Part shown: positions 37,531 through 46,164 of the stretch, piece after piece
Layout of the letters: each line of letters opens with the position of its first letter
Position numbering within the stretch: the first letter of the stretch is position 1
Source: Gemmatimonadota bacterium
GTDB taxonomy: Bacteria > Gemmatimonadota > Gemmatimonadetes > Gemmatimonadales > Gemmatimonadaceae
DNA length: 64,000 bases
Direction: 5' to 3'
Assembly: GCA_027307165.1 (NCBI GenBank)
Contig: DAHUXM010000007.1
Coordinates: forward strand, 38,999 to 102,998
Notes under the pieces: generated by a model
What the model was told of the DNA's origin: nothing
Seen by the model: only the letters and a program-made list of their open reading frames with translations
Database searches by the model: none
Made by a program: the position numbers and the translations under genes

Positions 37531-38978
37531 GTCAGACCGCGGTGGGCGAGGGCGAGCGGGAAGAGACCGCGAATACGCGGCGCGCCGGCCGCGCGCTCAT
37601 CGTAGCGACTCACGCTGCAACGCGCGCGATGAAACTGTACCCTCCGGAGCATCAGGCGGTGCAGAAAGCGCTGAGCGAACTCGCTGCGGCGGCGTCGGAA
37701 TGCAGAAGCGTGGATTCGGAGCTCGAGCTGCGCCTGCACGGCGAGTTCATCTTCGTGAACGGCACCCGACTGCGGCTGGACCTCAGCAATTATGCCAGCT
37801 TCGGGCGCGTGCTGGACCTGTTCCGCTCGGCTGGTGTCGGGTCGCTGCGTGTGCTGCGCGAGGCAACGCCACGCGAATGGTTCTCGCTGGTCACGTTGCT
37901 GGAGACGGTCGGCAGCGCGGGCGAGGGCGATGCGGACGAGCTCGTGCGCCGCTTGCGCGCCGCGGGAGTCGATGCATTCGAACCCGCCGCTCACGCCGAT
38001 GAGGAAGAAGAGATCGAGGAGCGGGAGGTCGCAAAGGCCGCGGCGCGACGTACGTATGCGCAGTCGGTCGCGCTCACCAAGGACGTGATCAACTCGGTCC
38101 GCATGGGCCGCGTGCCGAGTGCGCGGAAGATCAAGCGAGCGGTGCAGACCATTGTTGACCAGGTGCTGACGGAAGAGGCGTCGCTGATCGGACTGACGAC
38201 TCTGCGTGAGTACGACGAGTACACGTACACGCACTCCGTCAACGTCTGCATCTTCGCCGTTGCGCTCGGGAAGCGAATTGGCATGAGCAAGCTGCAGCTC
38301 TACGAGCTTGGGGTCGCAGCGCTGATGCACGACATAGGCAAGTCGCGCGTTCCGACCGATCTGCTCCAGAAATCCACCGCTCTGGACGAGGACGACTGGC
38401 GGCGCATCACGGCGCACCCGTGGCTCGGAATGCTCACGCTGTTCCAGCTGCGGGGGCAGCAGGAACTTCCGTATCGTGCGATGGTGAGCGCGCACGAGCA
38501 TCACATGCGTCGCGATCTGACCGGCTATCCGCGCGTGATTCGTCCGCGATCCATCGCGATGACGAGTCGGATCGTTGCCGTGGCGGACGCGTATGACGCG
38601 GCAACGAGCAGGCGATCGTACCAGACCAAGCCGTATCCGCCGTCGGCCGTACTGCAGGAGATGCGCGACAATCCACGCCGCGGACTCGATCCGGTTGTAG
38701 TGAAGGCGTTCATCACGCTGCTCGGGATCTATCCATCCGGAACGCTCGTCGTACTCGACACGTTCGAGCTCGCCGTCGTGCTTGCCGCGAATCCGAATCC
38801 GGAGATGCTGTCCAGGCCGCGCGTGGTAGTGGTGAGCGACGGACGCGGAAATCTTCTGCAGCCGCCGATCGAGACAGACCTTGCGGCGACCGGACCCGAT
38901 GGTCAGTTTGCGCGCACCATCATCAAGACTGCGGATCCGGACAGGTATGGCATCAGGGTTAGCGATTACGTCATCTAA
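37527..38978 (+). CDS. HD-GYP domain protein inserted between trpB and trpA
   Basis: The 483-residue protein starts with the domain shared with the upstream HEAT protein (about 20-130, LYPPEHQAVQKALSELAAA), an acidic linker (about 157-170), then an HD-GYP phosphodiesterase domain. Metal-binding positions are kept: H236, H268-D269, K272, H297, H325-H326 and D354. The signature is off-consensus, reading HHMRRDLTGYP for HHExxDGxGYP. The likely substrate is c-di-GMP or a related dinucleotide. GTG start in a GTGA overlap with the HEAT gene; its 3' end overlaps trpA by 32 bases. Confidence 0.87.
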   Translation: MSQTAVGEGEREETANTRRAGRALIVATHAATRAMKLYPPEHQAVQKALSELAAAASECRSVDSELELRLHGEFIFVNGTRLRLDLSNYASFGRVLDLFRSAGVGSLRVLREATPREWFSLVTLLETVGSAGEGDADELVRRLRAAGVDAFEPAAHADEEEEIEEREVAKAAARRTYAQSVALTKDVINSVRMGRVPSARKIKRAVQTIVDQVLTEEASLIGLTTLREYDEYTYTHSVNVCIFAVALGKRIGMSKLQLYELGVAALMHDIGKSRVPTDLLQKSTALDEDDWRRITAHPWLGMLTLFQLRGQQELPYRAMVSAHEHHMRRDLTGYPRVIRPRSIAMTSRIVAVADAYDAATSRRSYQTKPYPPSAVLQEMRDNPRRGLDPVVVKAFITLLGIYPSGTLVVLDTFELAVVLAANPNPEMLSRPRVVVVSDGRGNLLQPPIETDLAATGPDGQFARTIIKTADPDRYGIRVSDYVI

Positions 38979-39750
38979 CAGAATCGACGAGCGGTTCGCG
39001 CGTCTGCGGGAACAGGGCAGAAAGGCGCTCGTGTGCTATGCGACGGCTGGGCATCCCGATCGCGCTCGCTCCATCGCTTTGCTGCGCGGCCTGGAAGACG
39101 CCGGCGCCGACGTAGTCGAAGTCGGTGTGCCGTTTTCCGATCCGCTCGCCGACGGTCCGGTCATCCAGGCAAGCTCTCAGATCGCGCTCGACGCTGGCAC
39201 GACATTCAGCGACGTGCTCGAAATCGTCGCCGAAGCGGGTCTTGGCGTTCCCGTGGTGCTGTTCGGATATCTCAATCCATTTCTCGCTGCCGGCGAGGGT
39301 GCACTGGCCCGCATGGTGAACGCGGGATGCGACGGATTGTTGATCACCGACCTTCCCGTAGGGGCGGATCCGCCACTCGAGGCTCGCTTCACAGCAAGCC
39401 CGCTTGCGTTCATCCGACTGGTCGCGCCAACCACGCCGGTGGAGCGAATGAAGCTGATTGCACAGAACGGCAGTGGATTCGTGTATCTCATCAGCCGGCT
39501 CGGTGTCACAGGCATGCAGCAGCAGATTGCGCCGGAACTGGGCTCGACGGTCGCGCGTCTGCGTTCGGTGACCACGCTGCCCATCTGCGTCGGCTTTGGC
39601 GTCACTGACGCACGCCAGGCTGCTGCAGTTGCGGCCGTCGCGGACGGCGTCGTCGTGGGAAGCGCGATCGTCCGGGCGGCGGGAACGAGCGTCGATGCGG
39701 CGATCGCACTCACGCGGTCTCTGCGTGCGGGAATCGACAACGCAGGTTGA
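38947..39750 (+). CDS. trpA: Tryptophan synthase alpha chain
   Basis: The 267-residue barrel cleaves indole-3-glycerol phosphate to indole. VVEVGVPFSDPLADGP holds the catalytic Glu and Asp, and GFVYLISRLGVTG and ICVGFGVTDARQA are typical. I chose the ATG at 38947, within the end of the HD-GYP gene, because MASGLAITSSNRIDERFARL fits the family; the open frame starts further upstream in the other reading frame of that gene. folB begins two bases after the stop codon. Confidence 0.95.
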   Translation: MASGLAITSSNRIDERFARLREQGRKALVCYATAGHPDRARSIALLRGLEDAGADVVEVGVPFSDPLADGPVIQASSQIALDAGTTFSDVLEIVAEAGLGVPVVLFGYLNPFLAAGEGALARMVNAGCDGLLITDLPVGADPPLEARFTASPLAFIRLVAPTTPVERMKLIAQNGSGFVYLISRLGVTGMQQQIAPELGSTVARLRSVTTLPICVGFGVTDARQAAAVAAVADGVVVGSAIVRAAGTSVDAAIALTRSLRAGIDNAG

Positions 39751-39751
39751 C

Positions 39752-40102
39752 ATGGCCGACACCGTTTCGCTCAGGGGAATGCGCTTCCACGCGCGCGTCG
39801 GAGTGCTGCCGCACGAGGAGCAGCTGCCGCAACCGGTGGAGCTCGATCTTTCCGTCACGGTAGACCAGACAGTACGGCCGCCGCACGTCGTCGATTACGT
39901 CGCGCTTTACAGCGCCGTCGCCGAAGTGATGAGCGTACGTCACATCGCCTATCTGGAAGAGGCGGCCGAGCGCGTCGCGGCTGCGGCGCTGCGCGTCCGA
40001 GGTGTCCGGTCGGCCACGGTGTCGATCAGAAAGCCGCACGTGCCGCTGCCGGGCCCGGTTGAATACGCCGAAGTCTCGATCACCCGCGAGCGCGATGGAT
40101 GA
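39752..40102 (+). CDS. folB: Dihydroneopterin aldolase
   Basis: The 116-residue protein matches FolB: VSLRGMRFHARVGVLPHEEQ at the start (with the catalytic Glu/His region), VDYVALYSAV, YLEEAAERVA and a C-terminal strand ending VSITRERDG. It splits dihydroneopterin to hydroxymethyl-dihydropterin and glycolaldehyde. I chose the ATG at 39752, one base after the trpA stop. It overlaps folK by eight bases; the two act consecutively. Confidence 0.93.
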   Translation: MADTVSLRGMRFHARVGVLPHEEQLPQPVELDLSVTVDQTVRPPHVVDYVALYSAVAEVMSVRHIAYLEEAAERVAAAALRVRGVRSATVSIRKPHVPLPGPVEYAEVSITRERDG

Positions 40103-40508
40103 CATCGCCTTCGTCGCACTGGGTTCCAACCTGGGCGATCGGCGAAAACATCTGTCCGACGCCCTCGCACGCATCGGGCGAATCCCAGGAGTCGCGATAG
40201 TGGCGGTGACCAGCCCCGAGGAAACCGAACCGATCGGGCCGGTCGCTCAGGGCCCGTACCTGAATCAGATGGTCGCACTGCGCACGTCGCTGTCACCGCC
40301 CGAATTGCTGGCGACGTTGCACGAGGTTGAGCGTGAGGGTGGCCGCGTTCGGACCGTCCGTTGGGGGCCGCGCACAATAGATTTGGACATCGTCAAGTAC
40401 GCGCACACTACCTGGAGCTCGGCCGAGCTTCAGGTACCACATAGAGAAATCGACAACCGCGACTTCTGGCAGCGTGAGCTCGCCGAGCTCGCAGAGGTAT
40501 CCATTTGA
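40095..40508 (+). CDS. folK: 2-amino-4-hydroxy-6-hydroxymethyldihydropteridine pyrophosphokinase
   Basis: The 137-residue kinase transfers pyrophosphate from ATP to hydroxymethyl-dihydropterin. FVALGSNLGDRRKHL, EPIGPVAQGPYLNQMV, VRWGPRTIDLDIV with the Mg-binding Asp pair, and VPHREIDNRDFW are all characteristic. I chose the ATG at 40095, in the end of folB. The length is at the short end of the family. It overlaps panB by four bases. Confidence 0.93.
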   Translation: MDDIAFVALGSNLGDRRKHLSDALARIGRIPGVAIVAVTSPEETEPIGPVAQGPYLNQMVALRTSLSPPELLATLHEVEREGGRVRTVRWGPRTIDLDIVKYAHTTWSSAELQVPHREIDNRDFWQRELAELAEVSI

Positions 40509-41317
40509 GCAGCGCACCGCCGTCACGCGCCGTCACGGTTCGTGACATTCGCGATCGCAAGGGCAAGGATCCGATCGTCGTCGTCACTGCCTACGACGTT
40601 CTCTTTGGCCGGCTTGTGGACCAGGCCGGCGTGGACATCGTGCTCGTCGGTGATTCGGCCGGCAACGTGGTGGCGGGATTCAAGTCCACTCTGCCAGTGA
40701 CACTGGATCAAATGATCTATCACGGTGCAGCGGTGTGTCGCGGAGTCTCCCGCGCGCTGGTTACAGTCGACATGCCATTCCTGACATATCAGATCGATAC
40801 CGCGACTGCGCTCGTGAATGCTGGACGGTTGCTCGTTGAGACCGGTGCGCAGGCCGTAAAGCTGGAAGGCGGCAACGAGCGTATCGCGGCAACAGTCGCA
40901 CGTCTCGTTGAGATCGGCATTCCGGTGATGGGACACCTGGGCTTCACACCGCAATCGGTGAACGCGATCGGCGTTCGAGTTCAGGGAAGAGAAGCTGAAG
41001 AAGAGGAGCGCATTCTGGCGGAAGCCAAGCGACTGGATCAGGCGGGCGCCTTCGCGATAGTTCTGGAGTTGATGCCGGCGAAACTTGCGGAGCGCATCAC
41101 GGCGAGCGTCAGCGCTCCGACGATCGGGATCGGTGCCGGCCCGGGCTGCGATGGCCAGGTGCTGGTGCTTCCCGACATGCTCGGCATGAACGAGGAGTTC
41201 TCACCGCGTTTCCTCAAGCGCTACGCGAATCTCGCCGATACGGTGCGCGACGCAGTGCGCGCGTATGGCGACGACGTTCGCGGGCATCGGTACCCATCCG
41301 CCGAACACAGTTTCTAG
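40505..41317 (+). CDS. panB: 3-methyl-2-oxobutanoate hydroxymethyltransferase
   Basis: The 270-residue barrel forms ketopantoate. ALTAYD-like VVVTAYDVLFGRLVD, VGDSAGNVVAG with the Mg-binding Asp, KLEGG, GIPVMGHLGFTPQSVN and ELMPAKLAERIT are typical. It starts TTG in an overlap with the folK stop. panC, for a later step of pantothenate synthesis, follows after a repeat of about 120 bases. Confidence 0.96.
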   Translation: MSSAPPSRAVTVRDIRDRKGKDPIVVVTAYDVLFGRLVDQAGVDIVLVGDSAGNVVAGFKSTLPVTLDQMIYHGAAVCRGVSRALVTVDMPFLTYQIDTATALVNAGRLLVETGAQAVKLEGGNERIAATVARLVEIGIPVMGHLGFTPQSVNAIGVRVQGREAEEEERILAEAKRLDQAGAFAIVLELMPAKLAERITASVSAPTIGIGAGPGCDGQVLVLPDMLGMNEEFSPRFLKRYANLADTVRDAVRAYGDDVRGHRYPSAEHSF

Positions 41318-41348
41318 AGCGAACTCGCCTTACATGCAAGCAATCACT

Positions 41349-41405
41349 CGTCATTCCCGCGCAAGCGGGAACCGGAGGTCGTCATCCGCTTGCGCGCGAA
41401 TGACG
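41349..41405. repeat. REP-like inverted pair between panB and panC
   Basis: The left arm begins CGTCATTCCCGCGCAAGCGG at 41349; the right arm (41385-41405, TCCGCTTGCGCGCGAATGAC then G) is an imperfect reverse complement. It is a diverged relative of the element at 32324-32426, with a short 14-base core. It may form a hairpin in the panB-panC transcript. Confidence 0.78.
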
Positions 41406-41440
41406 AATTCCTCAGCTGCCTCCCGCGGGGACGACAGACT

Positions 41441-42283
41441 GTGCTAACCGAATCATCCATCGCGGGGATGCGTGCGCGCTTGCGCGAGCTCACCGCGAAC
41501 GGCGCCCGGGTGGCACTCGTTCCGACGATGGGTGCACTGCACGAAGGACATCTCGCGCTGGTGGACGCCGCCGCGAAGGTTGCGGACGTGGTCGCCGTGA
41601 GCATCTTCGTAAACCCGTTGCAGTTCGGACCCAACGAGGACCTCGCGCGTTATCCGCGTACGCCCGAAAGTGACTCGGCAGCGCTCACAGAGCACGGCGC
41701 AACCATTGTCTTCATGCCGACGGCGGAAGAGATGTATGGCGCCAACACATCGCGGACGACGGTAACGCCTCCATTGTTCGCGGCGTTGCTCGAGGGTTCA
41801 GTTCGCCCTGGTCACTTCGCCGGCGTACTCACGGTGGTGGCGAAGCTGTTCAACATCGTGCAGCCAGACGTTGCGGTGTTCGGGCGCAAGGACCTTCAGC
41901 AACTCTCTCTCATCCGCGCCATGGTCGCCGATCTGAACTTTCCAGTTCAGATCATGGCGATCGATACCGTGCGGGAAAGCGATGGACTCGCGCTCTCCAG
42001 TCGCAACCGCTACCTCGACGCCGATGCCCGGCGCCACGCACCCGCACTGCACGCCGCACTCGTCTCGGCCAAAGACGCTTTCGACGCCGGAAGCACCAAC
42101 CCGGCGGCGATCGAATCGGCGGGGAAGGCTGTCCTGGCGAAGGATGGCGCGTTCGAGGTTGATTATCTCACTCTGGTAAATGAAACTGATTTTGCACGGC
42201 CGTCCGTCGCCGCGAAGGGAGATTCGATAGTCGTCGCGGCGCGGATCGGCGGCACTCGATTGATCGATAACATCCAACTCTGA
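41441..42283 (+). CDS. panC: Pantothenate synthetase
   Basis: The 280-residue ligase joins pantoate and beta-alanine. The nucleotide-binding signature reads VPTMGALHEGHLALV (HxGH type), with FVNPLQFGPNEDLARYPR, PDVAVFGRKDLQQL and GLALSSRNRYL (KMSKS-like). I chose the GTG at 41441, which leaves a normal-length N-terminus; the frame extends back into the repeat. yqeK starts three bases downstream. Confidence 0.95.
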   Translation: MLTESSIAGMRARLRELTANGARVALVPTMGALHEGHLALVDAAAKVADVVAVSIFVNPLQFGPNEDLARYPRTPESDSAALTEHGATIVFMPTAEEMYGANTSRTTVTPPLFAALLEGSVRPGHFAGVLTVVAKLFNIVQPDVAVFGRKDLQQLSLIRAMVADLNFPVQIMAIDTVRESDGLALSSRNRYLDADARRHAPALHAALVSAKDAFDAGSTNPAAIESAGKAVLAKDGAFEVDYLTLVNETDFARPSVAAKGDSIVVAARIGGTRLIDNIQL

Positions 42284-42285
42284 AA

Positions 42286-42828
42286 ATGCACAGCTCGACG
42301 CTGGACCTTCCCGACTGGGCGCGCGTTGGCGACAAGCGCGCCGAGCACATTCAACGCGTGACTGCGTTGCTGAATGCGTGGGCAGCTGCGATGCGGCTTC
42401 CGCCGGCCGAGGCGCGTGCGTTCATCGACGCCGGCGTTCTGCACGACGCATTGCGTGACGCGACCGAAACCGAGTTGCGCGAGATCACCGGTGACAACGA
42501 GAGCCCGGCCGGTCTGCTGCATGGACCCGCTGCGGCGATCACACTGGAACGGCACGGCGAGAAACGCACCGACCTGCTGGACGCGATTCGCTATCACACA
42601 GTCGGCAGTGTGCGCTGGGGAGTCGTTGGGCGCGCCCTGTACATGGCCGACTTTCTGGAGCCTGGCCGGAAGTTCATGAAGCAGGACAGATATTTTCTCT
42701 CGCTGCAGGTTCCGACGTCGTTCGAAAGCGTATTTCGCCAGGTGGTGCGGATGCGTCTGGAGTGGACCGTGCGCGAGGGAAACCACATCTTTCCGGAAAC
42801 GGTCACGCTCTGGAACAGCCTTCAGTAA
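42286..42828 (+). CDS. yqeK: YqeK-type HD hydrolase (probable symmetrical Ap4A hydrolase)
   Basis: The 180-residue HD protein shows RAEHIQRV, the HD pair in AGVLHDALRD, LLHGPAAA, IRYHTVGS and the YqeK-typical ADFLEPGR. Characterised YqeK enzymes split diadenosine tetraphosphate to two ADP. In many bacteria yqeK lies between nadD and a LytR gene; here it follows panC and precedes a LytR C-terminal-domain lipoprotein, sharing one base with it. The assignment is by motif. Confidence 0.82.
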   Translation: MHSSTLDLPDWARVGDKRAEHIQRVTALLNAWAAAMRLPPAEARAFIDAGVLHDALRDATETELREITGDNESPAGLLHGPAAAITLERHGEKRTDLLDAIRYHTVGSVRWGVVGRALYMADFLEPGRKFMKQDRYFLSLQVPTSFESVFRQVVRMRLEWTVREGNHIFPETVTLWNSLQ

Positions 42829-43259
42829 TGTCGCGCCGTTCCGCAATGCTCGTAATCGCCACGGCATTTGCGATTTTGGGATGCAAAAAGGGCGATCAAC
42901 ATCGCGGCGCTTCGGCAGATGCAGCGGCGGCGAAGATCGACACCACCGTCGGCCACGCGCCGCCCGGGGTGCGCATCAAGGTCGAAGTGTTGAACGCGAG
43001 CGCGGCCCGTGGTGCGGCGCGACGCGCGGCGCTACTGCTGCGCGCGCGCGGTTACGACGTGGTTGCGATTGGCACTTCCCGTACGACGCAGGTGCCGACA
43101 CTGGTGCTGGACAGGTCCAATCATCCGGAATGGGCCGCGCTGATCAGCAAGGCGATCGGCGGGAAGGCCGTCGCTCGCCCGGATACTTCACGCTACCTCG
43201 ACGCCACCGTTGTGCTCGGCACCGACTGGACGCCGCCTTCGATGCCGTTCTACCCGTAG
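42828..43259 (+). CDS. Lipoprotein with a LytR C-terminal-type domain
   Basis: The 143-residue protein has a signal peptide ending AILGC, with Cys19 the probable lipidation site. After a short Ala-rich linker, residues about 45-140 form a LytR_C domain: RIKVEVLNASAARGAARRAA, RGYDVVAIGTSRTT, then LVLDRSNHPEWAALI and ATVVLGTDW. The catalytic LCP domain of LytR is absent. The function is unknown, probably at the envelope. The 3' end overlaps the end of rlmN on the other strand by 72 bases. Confidence 0.83.
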   Translation: MSRRSAMLVIATAFAILGCKKGDQHRGASADAAAAKIDTTVGHAPPGVRIKVEVLNASAARGAARRAALLLRARGYDVVAIGTSRTTQVPTLVLDRSNHPEWAALISKAIGGKAVARPDTSRYLDATVVLGTDWTPPSMPFYP

Positions 43260-44267
43260 CTGTCCACACGCCGCGGCGATGTCCTTTCCGCGACTCTTGC
43301 GGATTGCGACGCTGAGCCCGCCGCGCCGCAGCATAGCCGCGAAACGACGTATGGAGTCCGCAGTGGTTGGCGTGAAATCGCCGGCACCGCCCGGATGCAG
43401 CGGAATGAGATTCACGAACGCCTTGCACTCCTGCGCGAGCTTCATCAACTCACGCGCGTCCTCGTCTCGGTCGTTCACCCCGCCGAGCATCACGTACTCG
43501 AAGGTGACGCGCCGGTCGAAGCTCTTTGCGGCTTCGATCACTTCGGAGAGCGGATACTTGGTATTGATGGGCATGAGACTGCGACGCAGCTCATCGGTCG
43601 GTGCGTGCACCGAAATCGCGAGCCGGAACTGTTCCGGACGCTCTGCGAGCGCGACGATGCCAGGCAGTATCCCGACTGTCGAGACTGTGATGTGGCGGGC
43701 ACCGATGCCGAGTCCGGCCGGATCGTTCAGGATCGTGAGCGAGGAATTGACGGCGCGCCAGTTCATGAGTGGCTCGCCCATCCCCATGAAGACGATGTTG
43801 GTGACCGCGATTGGTGGATCCAGCAGCGCCATCTCGCGCACCTGACAGGCAATCTCGTACGGCTCCAGGTTGCGCGTGAACCCCATCTTGCCGGTAGCGC
43901 AGAACGCACACTGAAGCGCACAGCCAGCCTGCGAGGAGATGCACAACGTCAGGCGATCGGCGTCCGGTATCGACACGGTTTCGATCGCTTCGCCGTCGGC
44001 GAGGCGGAACAGGAACTTGCGCGTTCCATCGGCCGACAGTTGCTGCGTGGCGATGCTCATCTCGGGTAATTCGAACGACTGTTCGAGTGCTTCGCGGAGT
44101 GCTAGCGGCAGCTCTGTGATATCTGCGAACGAGCGTACGGGCGCCTGCCACAGCCTGCGCGCGACCTGACGAGCGCGATACAGCGGCTCGCCACGGTCAC
44201 GAAAGAACGCCTCGAGGGCCGCATCGGCGTCCGCGGGCGTGAGATTGAGAAGATTGATTTTGGACAT
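43188..44267 (-). CDS. rlmN: Dual-specificity 23S rRNA A2503 / tRNA A37 C2-methyltransferase
   Basis: The 359-residue radical-SAM enzyme binds its [4Fe-4S] cluster with C116, C120 and C123 (CALQCAFC). The second catalytic Cys is in GKDIAAACGQL near the end, and GMGEPLMNW and GGVNDRDEDA are typical. It methylates A2503 of 23S rRNA. About 20 extra Arg-rich residues follow the conserved C-terminus and run into the overlap with the lipoprotein gene. It is divergent from aspS over 115 bases; that AT-rich gap has a TTGCCA (44311) and TCTACA (44334) pair pointing to aspS, weak as a promoter. Confidence 0.93.
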   Translation of the reverse strand: MSKINLLNLTPADADAALEAFFRDRGEPLYRARQVARRLWQAPVRSFADITELPLALREALEQSFELPEMSIATQQLSADGTRKFLFRLADGEAIETVSIPDADRLTLCISSQAGCALQCAFCATGKMGFTRNLEPYEIACQVREMALLDPPIAVTNIVFMGMGEPLMNWRAVNSSLTILNDPAGLGIGARHITVSTVGILPGIVALAERPEQFRLAISVHAPTDELRRSLMPINTKYPLSEVIEAAKSFDRRVTFEYVMLGGVNDRDEDARELMKLAQECKAFVNLIPLHPGGAGDFTPTTADSIRRFAAMLRRGGLSVAIRKSRGKDIAAACGQLRVERHRRRRPVGAEHNGGVEVA

Positions 44268-44382
44268 GTGGGATCGGCGGGCAACGGCGCGAAGGGCCTA
44301 CCATAAGCCATTGCCAGCCATAAATTTAACCGATCTACATGCAATCATATTATCAGGTCGTGGCACTGCCCCAGCACGCCGC

Positions 44383-46164
44383 GTGAGCGCCCCCGAATTT
44401 CCCGCGACAACCGAGCGATCCACCCTCTGCGGCGCACTTCGCGCCGAGCATGCCGGAACGCAAGCGCGGCTGGGCGGATGGGTCGAGAGTTCGCGCAATC
44501 TCGGCGGGATGGTCTTCCTGAATCTGCGTGATCGCGCAGGAGTCGTTCAGGTCTCATTCAATCCGGACTTCACCCCCGCTGCGATGATCGAGACCGCGTC
44601 GTCGGTTTCGCTCGAGAGCGTCGTGCGCGTCGAGGGGACTGTCGCCTTGCGTCCGCAGAACATGGCGAACGCCGACATGGACACCGGTGCGGTCGAGGTA
44701 CAGGCAACTTCGATAACCGTGCTGGGACCGGCGGAGTCGATAGCGATGCCGGTCGTCGCCAAGCGATCGAACCTGCCGGCCGAAGAGATACGGCTGCGCT
44801 ACCGCTACCTGGATCTGCGTCGCGCGCCGCTGCAGGCGAACCTCATCCTGCGCCACCGGCTGCTGCAGGTAACGCGCGCATTTCTCGACGCGCGCGGATT
44901 CCTTGAAGTCGAGACGCCGATCCTCACCAAGCCAACACCGGAAGGATCCCGCGACTACGTGGTCCCAAGCCGGTTGCATCCCGCGGAGTTCTACGCGCTG
45001 CCGCAGTCGCCGCAGCTGTACAAGCAGTTGCTGATGATCTCGGGCATGGATCGTTATTTCCAGCTCGCGCGCTGCTTTCGCGACGAGGACCTGCGCGCGG
45101 ATCGTCAACCGGAATTCACGCAGATCGACATCGAAGCGTCGTTCATCACGCCGGAAGATCTGTACACGCTGACAGAAGGCATGCTTCAGGCGCTGTTCGC
45201 TGTTGCCGGCATCCAGATCGCGACACCGTTCCCGCGGATGACGTACGCCGATGCGATGGAGAATTACGGCTGCGACCGCCCGGACATGCGCTACGGACTG
45301 CAGATTCGGGACGTGACATCCGTGTTCCGGGAGTCCGACTTCGCCATCGCGCGCGCTGCGATCGCGTCCGGCGGACGGGTACGCGGGATAGTGATTCCTG
45401 GCGGAGCGGCGCTCTCACGCAAGCAGGTGGACGAGATCGAAGTTGCGGCCAAGAGCGCGGGCGCCGCCGGGCTGATGCGTATCAAGTGCGTGAACGGTGT
45501 CGCCGATGGCGCACCGGCAAAGGCGCTCACCGATGCCGGTCGCGCCGCTTTGCGGCTGTCGGATGGCGATCTGATGTTGCTGGTAGCTGGTCCCGATCAC
45601 ATCTCGAATCCGGCACTGGATCGTACGCGTCAGGACGCCGCGCGCCGGATGTCGCTGGTCCCGGATGGCGCGAGCGAGCTGCTCTGGGTGACTGATTTCC
45701 CCATGTTCGCGGTGGACCCGGAGACCGGACGTCTCGATGCGATGCACCATCCATTCACGGCACCGAACCCGGAAGATTTCGGATTCCTCGACAGCGAACC
45801 GGCACGCATTCGTGCGCTCGCGTACGACGTGATTCTCAACGGGACGGAGCTGGGCGGTGGCAGCATTCGTATCGGCGACCCTGCGCTCCAGCGGCGGGTA
45901 CTGTCTCTTCTGGGTATCGATGCCTCGACGGCCGAGGAGCGCTTCGGCTTTCTGCTGGAGGCGCTCTCGGCTGGCGCCCCGCCGCACGGCGGAATTGCAT
46001 TAGGCTTCGACAGGATAGCGATGTTGCTCGCAGGGGCCCCCAGCTTGCGTGATGTCATCGCATTTCCCAAAACGACTGCGGCGCGCGCATTGTTCGAGGG
46101 AGCGCCGACCGTGATACCGGCCGACGAGCTCGCTGCGCTACATCTCAAACCCGCTCACGCTTGA
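44383..46164 (+). CDS. aspS: Aspartyl-tRNA synthetase (bacterial type)
   Basis: The 593-residue class II enzyme has an N-terminal OB-fold (LGGWVESSRNLGGMVFLNLRD), motif 2 FRDEDLRADRQPEFTQID, the bacterial GAD insertion (about 290-410) and motif 3 GGIALGFDRIAMLL. I chose the GTG at 44383 to give the usual 590-residue length; earlier in-frame codons lie in the AT-rich gap and lack homology. Whether it charges tRNA-Asn too cannot be read. Its stop overlaps the phoH start. Confidence 0.95.
   Translation: MSAPEFPATTERSTLCGALRAEHAGTQARLGGWVESSRNLGGMVFLNLRDRAGVVQVSFNPDFTPAAMIETASSVSLESVVRVEGTVALRPQNMANADMDTGAVEVQATSITVLGPAESIAMPVVAKRSNLPAEEIRLRYRYLDLRRAPLQANLILRHRLLQVTRAFLDARGFLEVETPILTKPTPEGSRDYVVPSRLHPAEFYALPQSPQLYKQLLMISGMDRYFQLARCFRDEDLRADRQPEFTQIDIEASFITPEDLYTLTEGMLQALFAVAGIQIATPFPRMTYADAMENYGCDRPDMRYGLQIRDVTSVFRESDFAIARAAIASGGRVRGIVIPGGAALSRKQVDEIEVAAKSAGAAGLMRIKCVNGVADGAPAKALTDAGRAALRLSDGDLMLLVAGPDHISNPALDRTRQDAARRMSLVPDGASELLWVTDFPMFAVDPETGRLDAMHHPFTAPNPEDFGFLDSEPARIRALAYDVILNGTELGGGSIRIGDPALQRRVLSLLGIDASTAEERFGFLLEALSAGAPPHGGIALGFDRIAMLLAGAPSLRDVIAFPKTTAARALFEGAPTVIPADELAALHLKPAHA

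Noticed and set aside
37209..38504. A 431-codon minus-strand open frame opposite the HEAT/HD-GYP junction
   Set aside because: Spans the boundary of two real plus-strand genes and shows no domain of its own.
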